A DNA stretch of 64,000 nucleotides, from assembly GCF_035046505.1 (NCBI RefSeq), contig NC_089822.1:126414807-126478806 (forward strand), given 5' to 3'. Positions 46,332 through 56,722 of this stretch are shown here, piece by piece. Position 1 is the stretch's first letter; the number at the start of each line of letters is the position of its first letter. Source of the DNA: Tiliqua scincoides (taxonomy: Eukaryota; Chordata; Lepidosauria; Squamata; Scincidae). The translations under genes and the position numbers were made by a program. A model generated the notes under the pieces. That model searched no databases and had not been told where the DNA came from. It saw only the letters and a program-made list of their open reading frames with translations.

Positions 46332-46417
46332 AACACAATCCTGTGCTTGTCTACTCAGAAGTAATTGTTTTCAAGGGGATTTACTCCCAGGAAAGTATGC
46401 ATAAGATTGCAGCCTAA
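46332..46417. repeat. Family A MITE, single copy
   Basis: It runs from acacaatcctgtgcttgtct to gtatgcataagattgcagcc. Confidence 0.75.
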
Positions 46418-46741
46418 GAAACTGTTGTTTTTCAGTATCCAAAACAAATGTCTTTAATTTCATTTATTTCACTGGGATTTAAGAACACTCAGATTCCTTT
46501 GGATTATTATGCCCTTAATGCTCTCTCTGAAGCTCCTAAAATGAGATTTGACAACTGGGGCCATTTAAGATGCCCAGTTGCAGATCTCCCTTCCCTCATA
46601 GCATCTGAGCATTAACATTTTCTGCAAGCACTTCAAGCCTCCCTTCTTTGTACTGAAACTCACAGGGCCATCCTAGTGCCTTATTCAGGAGGTTCCTAGT
46701 GCCTTATTCAGCAGAGCTGTATAAGCAACAGAGCTCAATTA

Positions 46742-46832
46742 AGGGCACAATCCTAACCAGGTCTACTCAGAAGTAAGTCCTATTTTGTTCAATGGGGCTT
46801 ACTCTCAGGAAAGTGTGGTTAGGATTGCAGCC
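46742..46832. repeat. Family A MITE with TTA duplication
   Basis: It begins agggcacaatcctaaccagg and ends gtggttaggattgcagcc. TTA flanks it at 46739-46741 and 46833-46835. Confidence 0.85.
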
Positions 46833-47380
46833 TTAGGATCAGAAAATTTACACACCTTTGCACCCTAGAGAAGAAATGTTGAGCTACCCCAGATCACAAA
46901 CTGCCACATATTCCTGCCAGCTTTGTCTCCCATACAGTGTTGCTTTTGTGCAACATGTTTTAACTTGTGATGCCCCTAAATTATGCCTGAGAATAAAGAC
47001 CTGAGCTTTTTTTGCACCTCAAATAAGCTTTGGGCCATTTCAAATTGCATGCACATACTAATGAGAGCATGTCCTCTGTGAGACACTCTGGTTTTGTGTC
47101 TGGCGCAGTACTTTGTTTTTACATAAGTCTTTCTCAAGCATAGTGCTCCCATGAGAATTGTGGCTGATATAGTGCTGAAGAATATTAAGCAGATGTGGTG
47201 TGGTTTTATAGTGCATAAATACATTTTAGTCTTTACCTGGCAGTTATCTCCTGTGGTCCTTGAGCCCTCTGGATGAACAGAGCAGAAACTGAAAATTCAT
47301 TTACAAGACTCCCAGTTCTAACTCTCAGTTCTTGTGGCTGGCATATGCTTGCGTCACAGTGTAACTCTAAACATGTTTAC

Positions 47381-47506
47381 TAAGAAGTAGGCCCCACTAT
47401 AGGTATGTGTCACTTAATGACTGGGAGACATTCTGTGAAATGCTAAGAAGTAGGCCCCACTACAGGTATGTGTCACTTAATGACTGGGAGACATTCTGTG
47501 AAATGT
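47381..47506. repeat. 63-bp tandem duplication over a transposon end
   Basis: Two copies of a 63-bp unit starting taagaagtaggccccactat (47381-47443, 47444-47506) are nearly identical. The unit includes the first 44 bases of the Tigger-like element at 47463, so the duplication happened after that insertion. Confidence 0.9.
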
Positions 47507-47607
47507 GTCATTAGGATATTTTATCATTGTGTGAACATCATAGAGTGTACTTACACAAACCTAGGTAATATAGCCCACTACACACCTAGGCTATATATGG
47601 TATAGTC

Positions 47608-47978
47608 CAGGGTGCTCACACTTTTTTGGCTCGAGAGCTACTTTGAAACCCAGCAAGGCCCGGAGATCTACCAGAGTTTTTTTTACAATGTTCGCGCCAT
47701 CATAACATATAACATTTATGTGTACAATGTATGTTGGTGTACCTTGAGCCCCACTGAGTATAACAGGACTTACTCCTGAGTAGACATGCCTAGGATTAGG
47801 CTGTGAGACTGCAATCCTAGCCACACTTACCTGGGAGTAAGCCCCATTGAGTACAATGGGCCTTACTCCCGGTGTTTCCTCCCAGAGGCACCTGAAGGGG
47901 GGGGTCGGCACTCCGTGATCTACTCATTTTGCCTCGCGATCTACCGGTAGATCGCGATCCACCTATTGAGCACCCCTG
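47608..47978. repeat. hAT element nested in the Tigger-like element
   Basis: Ends CAGGGTGCTCACACT and TTGAGCACCCCTG are inverted. The 8-bp duplications GTATAGTC (47600-47607) and GTATAGCC (47979-47986) differ at one base. Two family A units lie inside at about 47741-47877. Confidence 0.8.
47741..47877. repeat. Family A MITE units inside a hAT element
   Basis: A shortened unit (gagccccactgagtataaca to cctaggattaggctg) is followed by one reading gactgcaatcctagccacac to caatgggccttactcccg. They form a third nesting level within the Tigger-like element. Confidence 0.75.
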
Positions 47979-48470
47979 GTATAGCCCAACGCTTCCCAAT
48001 ATTTTTAGTGCCACAACCAACTTTGTTGGCTGCAGCAGCCAGGTAGCACCCCTGAAAGCTTTGTGGCATCACAGCCAGTTCCAGTCCACAACCCACCACC
48101 AAAAATTGGGTGGTTACCCACTGGTTACAGATACAGAAGGTTACATAGCTACACAAGAACCAAAAGGTTTTTCAATTCCATTATAATCTTATGGGACCAT
48201 CCTTGTATATGCAGTCCGTCATTGACCAAAAGGTTGTTATGCAGTGGATGACTGTATATTAAATGCACCTTATTCCCAGGAAGGTGTGCATTTGTTTTGG
48301 GTTTATGAACCACTGGATGATATTAGCCACCAAAACACCGACCATGCTGTATGAATAACAGCTAGTCTAGTTGAGTCCTAGTGTCCAAACAGGACTCAAA
48401 ATATGGTGGGCACAATCTAAGAAAAGTGAAGCACCTTTGAAGTCTCACTTGAATTCAAAGGGAGACTTTG

Positions 48471-48555
48471 AGCCCAATCCTACGCTTGTCTACTCAGAAG
48501 TAAGTCCCATTATCCTCAACGGGGCTTACTCTCAGGAAAGTGTGCATAGGATGTG
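48471..48555. repeat. Family A MITE, single copy
   Basis: It runs from gagcccaatcctacgcttgt to aagtgtgcataggatg, directly beside the LINE piece at 48563. Confidence 0.8.
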
Positions 48556-48562
48556 TAACACA

Positions 48563-49022
48563 TCTTGTTGGCATCCTTCAGTCTCGGAAGACTATGGTGT
48601 CACGCTCTGAATGGTGGTTCTGGAAAAGAGTGTCCTCTCCAGTGCGCGAAGCCTGGGTAAAGTAGGTATGGAGGATAGGCTGTTACCCATGCAGCAAATC
48701 CCCCCTCTCCACATCGCTGAAATGGTCCAATGGAAAGGCAGAGGCCAATACGGTTGGTTCCAGCGGCATCGCAGGAGTTGCCAGAACGTGACTGTGATCA
48801 GTCATGAACTGCCTCAGGGACTCTGGCTCCTGATTTAGGCTCGAGGTTGACTCCTGAAGCCTTTTCCATAACTGGATGTGGCCACAAGGCAGTGGAGGTT
48901 TGGGATCAGTTTTCCTTCTCTCAGATGAGCTGCCTTCCCAGGCTGACCCATCTACCCGGTGGCTGTTTAGTCGCCTCTTAGGACAAGTACAGAGAGCCTA
49001 TTCTTATCCCCAGCCCCCAGGG
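48563..49022 (-). repeat. LINE-related 3' segment sharing the 5S-SINE tail
   Basis: The left edge reads gttggcatccttcagtctcg then gaagactatggtgtcacgct, the reverse of the tail at 9282-9598. The remaining 400 bp (ggttccagcggcatcgcagg, ccataactggatgtggccac, ctgacccatctacccggtgg, gtttagtcgcctcttaggac) differ from that LINE and have no long ORF. It may be a 3'UTR of a sister LINE family or a longer SINE. Confidence 0.6.
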
Positions 49023-49189
49023 GAAGTAAATTTGATTGAACTGTATGGGATTTACTTCTGAGTAGACTTGCTCTGTGCTGAAACCATGCTCCTCTCATTG
49101 ACATTAAAGGGAAGTCAAAATCCTTAACTTGGCTGGAGCATGCACCTAGGGCAGTGGGGCAGGATGTAAAAGACTGCACCCCTCTCCCC

Positions 49190-50327
49190 CCCCCACCGAT
49201 CGCTGGAGTGCACGACGGCAGGCAGAACTCCAACAGGTGGAGCTTCCCGGAGTGTTCTCCTTATTTGTTTCCCGCTCTTTTATTTTCCCCTTGGATGAAG
49301 GGCGGGGAGGGGGGTTTGAGGTGACTACCCTCACAAGATTTGCGGAGTAACCATGGCGAGAGTGCCTCTGAGCATGTACTGAGAGTCCATGTTTTGCCCA
49401 AAGCCTGAGCCGATCACGCCTCGTCCTTTTGGCTCTCATTCCCGGCTGAGATCCGGGAGCAGCGGCCGGGCTCCGTTCCTTGGCAAAGGAGGACGCGTGA
49501 CCCCTTTCTGTGTGGACAACGGCCTGGGAACCGCCGCTTGCCTGTGCCCCAGATGGGACCGTGCCAGGCGGGGGCTCTGCTTCTGCTCCTCCTCCCGCCC
49601 CCGCCCCATCTTGCTGCAGTGTGAAGCCCGGCTGAAGCCCCGCCTGCCGCTGCCCATGTGCAGCCCGGGAGCTGATGTCATCGCTCGGGCTGCCTGAAAT
49701 GTGTGTCAGTGGGGCATGCCTTTGATTCTGTCACATGCAGGCTGCACATGAGCCAGCCACTAAGGCACGCCAGCGCCCCAATCGCTCGCTCGCTCACTCC
49801 CCCGCTCCCTGCTGGCTGGCTGATCCCCGGGTTGAACCACCAGCAGCAGCAGCAGCCACCCTCACCCACATCCATCCATCTCTAGACACACACGCAAGCA
49901 GGCAGGGGAGAAGAGGGGTAAGAGCCTCCACCGAGCCCTGCTGCAAAGCACGTGGAAGTCACAGGAGGCTGCCTGCCTCGACCCATTCTGCAACGCGGCA
50001 GCCCAGGAGCGAGCAGCGCACACACACTCTCGCGCGCCCGCGGGGGAAAGCCGCAGAGGGTTCCCTCAGCGCGCGCCTGCCTGCCCTCCTCGCGCCCAAT
50101 CGCAGCTCCTGCCTGCTGTGGGGAGCCGGCTCGCGCGCGCCCAAGCCCTCGACGCCGTTCCCGCCTCGCCACCCCGAGCCAGGTGTAACTGAGGACGGAC
50201 GCAGCATGGACAACAATTCCGGTCAGGCTCTTTCTCGCTCTGCAAACACTTTCTGGGGCGGAGGGAGGGAGTTCGGGCTGGAAAGAGGCGACGTGCCCGG
50301 GGTTTGCATGCATACCCCCCGTCGCAA
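49190..50327. promoter_or_regulatory. Large CpG island, probable promoter of an unseen gene
   Basis: About 1.1 kb of CpG-rich DNA, densest at 49.9-50.2 kb (cgcgcgcccgcgggggaaag, ggctcgcgcgcgcccaagcc). On the plus strand ATG GAC AAC AAT TCC G at 50206-50221 is followed by GTCAGG, a weak donor, so a tiny first coding exon (MDNNS) is possible but unproven. No downstream coding exon could be matched in the window. In human the neighbour divergent from MFSD5 is RARG, which has distant alternative promoters; this is inference. Confidence 0.5.
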
Positions 50328-50780
50328 GGCTGCAATCCTATGCACGCTTTCCTGAGAGGAAGCCGCACTGAAGACAGTGGGACTTGCTGCTGAGTAGACA
50401 AGCATAGGATTGGGCTCCAATGCTACAGTCCTAACCACACTTTCCTGAAAGTCAGCCCCATTGACGATACTGGGACTTACTTCGGAGTAGACAGGCATAG
50501 GATTCGGCTCTGAGGCTGCAATCCTAAGCACGCTTTCCTGGGAGTAAGCCCCATGGAAGACAGTGGGACTTGGTACTGAGTAGACAGGCATAGGATTGGG
50601 CTCTAAGGCTGCAATCCTATGCACACTTTCCTGAGAGTAAGCCCCATGGAAGACAGTGGGGCTTGGTGTAGTGTAGACAAGCATAGGATTGGGCTCTAAG
50701 GCTGCAATCATGCACACAAGTAAGCCCTATTGACTATACTGGGACTTACTTCTGAGTAGACAGGCATAGGATTGGGCTCC
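50328..50780. repeat. Family A MITE array, five units
   Basis: Five units over 453 bp begin exactly at the end of the CpG island. Joins read gattgggctctaaggctgca or similar, with TAA, TGA or CAA between units, so neighbours appear to share one target triplet. The last unit has lost about 13 bp. The orientation is opposite in sequence order to the array at 23448-23903. Confidence 0.9.
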
Positions 50781-53700
50781 AGGCGTTTGCAGGGTTTGGA
50801 ATCGCCGTGGTGTAACTGCTCGAGCCCCCCGCCGCCTTGCCTGCTGCCTCGTAGCTGGAGCTGGGAGGATTGCTCGCTGGTTGCTACGGCAGAGCCCAAC
50901 ACCGGAAGGCGTGCGGAGGCACAAGCCTGGGATTTAATTCATTCCCCTGAAACCCCTGGCGTTATCTTTAGCCTCTTGGCGTTTTCCCCAGGCGTGCGTT
51001 TCTGAATCGCGGGTGGGTTTAGGAAAAGGCGTTTCTGGTTGTTTTTTTCCCCCCGTGGAACGAGGAAGGACATAGAAATGTAGACAGGATTCACCAGTCC
51101 TGGGTTAATAATGGAGTGATCGTTTCACAGGCAAAAGACAGAGCAGCCTGAGATATGCATGGGGATGCAAGGACAAAATCATTGGTGCAATACTGGATAT
51201 AATTGGGGCGGGGGGCTGCAAACCTTTCTCCATGAAGGGTGGGGTGAGTGGGTTGCATGGACATGAAACCACTACCTGTGTGGCACTGAACATAGTCACC
51301 ATTGGTTTTGACAGATGCCATGGGTTTGAATCACATGGGTGCTGCTGGGTTTGCACCTTCAAGTAAACAAACATGGAAACATTTGTTTGATGATTCTGGG
51401 AAACTGCTCATTGCCCTTTTATCCTTAGCTTGGTGTGGAAGGAAGGAGAAAATGCTGGAGACCACCTGGTTCACTGCACAGCTTGTGGGGGGGGGGGTGT
51501 GCTAGGTGGGGTCAGCGGGTCTTGCATATGTTGTGCAGTGTGAGAGATGGTGGTAGTAGCAGATTTGTAGAATGGGAAGTAGTTGGGTTTATGATTTAGC
51601 ATTCAAACAGAATTGTCAAAGGAGATCAGGTCAGCCACTGCCCTCAGGTAAGCCAGTGAGGTGGTCCAGTGCAGAGAGCTATATGGGGGAGGTGTTTGAC
51701 TCTGCCATATACTGATTCTGACCATCAAGCCCATACTGGCAGTGGCTCTGGGGTTTCAGAGGTAGAGCAGTCAGTCTTTCCCAGCTTGAAATCTTAGTTG
51801 AAAATGTCAAGTACAGAATCTGAGTCTTCTTACCTGCAGATTTCTTGCTCTGCCCTGTTACAGTCAGAGCTGTGTGTGTTTCCACCACTGCAACACAGTA
51901 GTCTAGAAGTTGGTACCTGGCATAGAGTTCAACATACTGCTGAGAATCTCAGGGGCTTCTTTAAATAAAATAAATAAATAAATAAATAAATAAATTAAAT
52001 GCTTCATGCCATCATGTGTGGGCAGTGCCAGATGAAATCTCAAAAGCTGGGGGGAAGGTCTAAGCAAGATTGGGTGGGTGGGATTTTCAGAGGTCAGGAA
52101 GTGGAGCTTTCCAGAAGCAGAATAGATAATACAAAAGCAAAAAATGCAAATATGTGTGATTTGCATAATTTATGCACACTTAAAAATTTAACTTTTCTTG
52201 ATTTAGATTACTTTGTCTTGGTGCAGATTTTATTTCATTAGTGCAGACTACATAAAAACCTGGCTAAGGTCTTTGATGTTGGGTTTCTTCAGTATGTAAC
52301 AGATCTCTGGAATGAAAAGAAGACTTGCATAGGGGAATTCCTCAGCTTCATTATCACAGGCAGTATGACCCTGATTTGTAGAAATGCAAAGCCTGGACAG
52401 CCCTGTGTGCTCTCGTTCCTGCTAAATCATCTGTAAGGAGCTTTTGGAGTGCCATGTAGGGGAAGCATTTCATAGCATTAGCTTGCAATAGATCTCCTGT
52501 TAAACCAAAGGGATAACCCCCAGTCATTTCCTGATGGCCGAAAGATCCAATGTGGCATAGTGGCTAGCTAGAGTGTTTATCTTGGACCAGGGAAACCATC
52601 TCAGCTGTGAAACAATTGGGCTTGTGCAAGTTAACACATCTCTCTCAGCCTACACTACCTCAAGAGTCATCATGAGGGTTAAATGGAACCACCCCTCAAA
52701 AGCCACCCATTGGAGGAATAAGTCACCAAATGTATTGTATTCAGATAATGTGAGTGAGATTACATCAAAATAATCAGGGCATCTCTAGTTCCAGGGAACA
52801 TTTTGGTTTCTAGGAAATGAAGGAGTTCTGTCATGACCATTTGCAATGGGAAAGAGCATTTTAGAAAGTGACAGCATGCCGGAGTTTGGAGACGAGTGCG
52901 CAAGGTCATGTGGAGATGTGTTACTAGGTCATGGCAACATTTCACAGTTGAGCTTAATGTTGCTGTAATGCCACCCAGTCATTTGGAGTCATTCTTTCAA
53001 ACCGAAAACATTTTATTCTTTTCCATATAAGTAAAACTATGGGAAAACTTGGTGGTGCTGGGGTTTGTTTTAATCATATCTTTATTAGCATTTTGTAGTA
53101 CTGATGGGCTAGCTAAAATTGCTGAAAGTTGCTTGCAGACTGCCAGTCACGCAGCCCTGCTGTAAGGCATTTAAGGTCACCTGTGAGACTGGCTCTTGCC
53201 TTTAGCTGAACACATGGACTAGCATCCATCTCCATAATCTCTTGGGTGGGAGTGACAGTCCTGTAAGATCCCTTTCTTGGATGCATTCTGGATATGCCTG
53301 CATGTGATCCCTGTTTGCATGGCACTAAGCTGACTGAGCATTCTTCTGATCCTGCATTGCAGCCCTTCTGACTGCACGTGCAGTCAGGTTTTCACCAGTT
53401 AATCACTGCTTGAGGAAGATTTCTGAGGTGACTCAGAGGATGTTGCCAAGGACGGTGCACATGGATGGGTGTGTATGAAGCAGCACTCAGGTGTGCTATT
53501 TTGAAAACTGATGGAATGGGATAGGAGTGTCCTGCTTGGCAAATTGTCTTAAGTGGATTCCATTTACAAGGCTGCCTTCATCTCAATCAGTTCACATGAA
53601 GTTCAAGGTGTGTGGCTTGAATTCCATGCCACCCTGACCAGCCTGGGGTGTGGGTATCTCTCTGTTTTGAGTTGCAACCTGCTGTACCAACTCTCAGAGG

Positions 53701-54481
53701 ATGTGATCAAACACTGACTCAAAGCCAAAGCCAGATTGAGCATCTGGAAAGTCAAAGGATTCATGTTTTACCTCTTCTCCTGTATATGTCAGGGCATTTC
53801 AGTAGATGTGGCTCGGCCCACAGCTAGACTTCCACCCCACCACTGTTAAAGGTACAGAAGCCCTGTCCTCCTTTGCATCTGTGGCAACCCTAGTGCAATG
53901 GCAGCCCAAACCTAACCTAAACCAGAACAGGCAGACCACAGCAGCCTGCACTGTATCTAGCACAGGTCACCTTGGAGGTTACATGAGGCAGCCGGAGGTC
54001 ACTTTGAGGTAAGGGGATATTTTCCCCTTACTCCAAGTAAAGCCTTAGCCACCCTTGTGGCGATACTCAGACCTGCACCAGTGATTTAGCTGGCACAAAT
54101 CTGAGCAGCCCGTATAAGGCTGCCCTGGCTAGGAGTGGGGGTTAGGATCCAGCCTGTGCTTCTGCAGCTGATCCTGCCCCCCTCCCAGGCCGGATCCACC
54201 TCCCATTCCGCCCTCCCCCTGTCCCAAAAAGCCCCCTCCCCACCCATGGAATGCCCTCCCACCACCCTTTCCCAACCCCTGTGTCGCCCAGCATAACTTA
54301 CCCCTGCCTGCCAGACGGTGCAAAATCCAGATTCAGCCTGGGGGTGCAGGCGCAGATCTCTGTCCCGGCCCAGCCAACTCCTAGATGTGGTACAAATGTG
54401 CCTTATGGCATGTTTATGACACTTGGGAGCCGGCACCTGGAGACTGTGCTGGCTCGACATCGCTTCTGGATTGCACACTAA
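50781..54481. other. Gene-free stretch
   Basis: The CpG content falls off by about 51.0 kb. A (TAAA)n run lies at 51962-52000. A diverged tRNA-derived SINE lies at about 52553-52700 (tggcatagtggctagctaga, ctctctcagcctacactacc). No coding exon is recognised. Confidence 0.45.
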
Positions 54482-54648
54482 GGGCCCAATCCAGTCCAAT
54501 TTTCCGGTGCTGGTGCTTCTGTGCCAATGGGGTATGCACTGCATCCTGTGGTGGGGAGGCCTCCTCAAGGTATGGGAACATATGTTCCCTTACCTCAGGG
54601 CTGCATTGAGGCTGCACTGGTGCTGAAAAGTTGAATAGGATTGGGCCG
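54482..54648. repeat. Family B MITE copy 5 (167 bp)
   Basis: Ends gggcccaatccagtccaatt and agttgaataggattgggcc. TAA flanks it (54479-54481 and 54649-54651). It is slightly shortened inside relative to the 178-bp copies. Confidence 0.9.
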
Positions 54649-54651
54649 TAA

Positions 54652-55582
54652 GTAGGTTTAAACTCTACCATAGTGTAAAAAGAATCAAACAACAAAAAGC
54701 TTGCGTTCTGCCATTCTGAAACAGGAGAGAAATACTAGTGTAAATCTAGTTTATACAAGCAACTGGAAAGATAGAATTGGTTCACATACTGAAGACTGAG
54801 ACCAATTATGTTCACAGTGGTCAAATTATAGGTCACATAATAATTAATAGGTCAGATAATATATGTAATTATAGCCCAGAAACCTAAATGGGCACATTGT
54901 GAATTGAGTACAGTTTCTGACTTGTGTCCTGTTGCAAGTATGGATAGGATTGCCATTTTCTGTTTTCTGTTCCATGGATAAAGGACCCATGTCTTTGCTA
55001 GCTGCATAATAAGCATAAGTGAAACTCCTTCCTGCATTTTCGTATCAGGGAAAGATTCACTTGTTGAGTTCTCCCTATTAGGTAACCACCGTGCTTCCAT
55101 GAGGTAACCCTAACTCTGTGACTACTAATTAAGTACTGTAATCTACTTCTCTAAATATTGGACTAATGGTCCAATCTTATCTAAATGCTGTGCTGGTGGA
55201 TCATGTGTTTCCACTAGCGAATGCTGTCACTAAAGTGTCGTAAAATGCTTTGCAACAGTGCAAGGCCTAGATGAGCTGACAGGAAGGCCAGAGCCTCCCC
55301 GCTGACACTAGTGGCCATAGGGACTCCTGCCAGAGTAGGGAAATCCAGCGCAGGGGCAGGGGACAGTGGAGAGGGGGTGCAATGGGGAGGAGATGGGGCG
55401 GATGGGAGGATTGGGCCCAGGAGGGGTTGGTGCTAGTCCACTCTGTATCCAAACCCAGATCCTCCTGCATGGATCGATGTGGACTTGTGCCACCTATTGA
55501 GCTGGTGCATATCTGAATTTATGTTCCTTTTCTGAGCAGTATATGAAATTCAAGGCCACCTTGTACACAGTGTCATCACTAT
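54652..55582. other. Gene-free stretch
   Basis: No gene is recognised. A piece at 55168-55200 (ggtccaatcttatctaaatg) looks like the end of an old MITE related to family B. Confidence 0.45.
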
Positions 55583-55587
55583 GGTTG

Positions 55588-56717
55588 TGTCATGAATATG
55601 TACAGTTTAGGCCTAGGTTAGCATGTGAAGCCTGAACCAAACTAAGTCAGTAACGGAGAAGTGGCTAGCAGTTCCTAGCTGCAGGAATGTGAGTAAACAA
55701 ACAACAAGAATTACAACCCACTGGAATGTTTAACACCTCAGTAGACTGAGGGGTGCCTGATCAAGCGGAATGGAATGCAGCGATGGATCTCCAGTGGGGA
55801 GGGGTAAGAACTAGGAGGGCTAGCAACCAGGTTCTGTCCTCAAAAGATTCAGATTGGACAGTCTAAATAAGTATGAAGTCACCTCAGTACTATTAGCATA
55901 AGAAGGATAATGAGTGCCCCAAGGGGTGTGTCTGTTTCTTCTTGGGCAGAGTTTTTGGGTGCAACATCCTGCACGCTGGGAGCTCCATTGTCCACCATGG
56001 GCATCTGGCCTCACAGGTAGCCTGGAGCTAAGAGATCTACAAGAGTAACTGACCCAGGTGAGAGATAGGGATTAATAGAGATAGCCAGCTAGCTTTATTA
56101 TTTTATTGCTGGTATGTTTCCTAGATGTTTATGCCTCTAGCATTTGCGGCCTTATGTAACCTTATGTACTTAATAAACTAAAATTTCTTTTACCAAGTGG
56201 TTTCATTGTCTGTTGGGAACAAAGGTTCAGAATCCTGCCTAGCCGTTCAGCAAGCTACCAAGTGCCCATTGAGGTCTAGTAACTTGAGGACTGAAGCTTT
56301 AATTGGAGAAAGAGCTCAGTGCCTGCAAGGGATAGAGTTGAGCCTAGAGGGTCTCAGTGTCCCTGGACTGAGGCACTGGCACATACAGGGTGATGGCAGT
56401 ACTACTGGACAGGGGAGCCTTGAGGGCTTTAGGGTTCGAGAACCAAGAACTCTAAGCACCCCAAACCCCCCTAAGTTTACAACATGGTGGCAGCTAGTTC
56501 TTATCCTTCCCCACTGGAGATCCATCGCTGCATTCCATTCCGCTTGATCAGGTGCCCCTCAGTCTACTGAGGTGTTAAACATTCCAATGGGTTGTAATTC
56601 TTGTTTGTTTGCTCACATTCCTGCAGCTAGGAACTGCTAGCCACTTCTCCGTTATTGACTTAATTTGGTTCAGGCTTCACATGCTAACCTAGGCCTAAAC
56701 TGTACATATTCATGACA
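55588..56717. mobile_element. Fold-back fossil with LTR-like features
   Basis: The element spans 1,130 bp. Its ends are TGTCATG and CATGACA, and about 230 bp at each end are inverted copies of each other. A 5-bp target duplication GGTTG lies at 55583-55587 and 56718-56722. The middle contains an AATAAA signal. TG/CA ends and a 5-bp duplication fit an LTR element, perhaps a solo LTR with an inverted partial copy, but a terminal-inverted-repeat transposon is not excluded. It has no coding capacity that I can see and is a non-functional remnant. The arms are very similar, so it is of moderate age. Confidence 0.65.
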
Positions 56718-56722
56718 GGTTG

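Larger units (their letters stand above)
47463..48254. repeat. Tigger-like (Tc1/mariner) element with nested insertions
   Basis: The left end CAGGTATGTGTCACTTAATG and the right end with gttatgcagtggatgactg are flanked by TA (47461-47462, 48255-48256). Inner sequence gtacttacacaaacctaggt, cacacctaggctatat, aatcttatgggaccatcc and catcatagagtg closely resembles a Tigger-type MITE common in mammals (recalled, not searched). A hAT element and a further unassigned repeat (about 47987-48175) interrupt it. No transposase ORF remains. Confidence 0.7.

Noticed and set aside
50223-50717. 164-residue frame on the minus strand with repeated peptides
   Set aside because: It is the translation of the family A array at 50328-50780 and has the same repeat-derived peptide.
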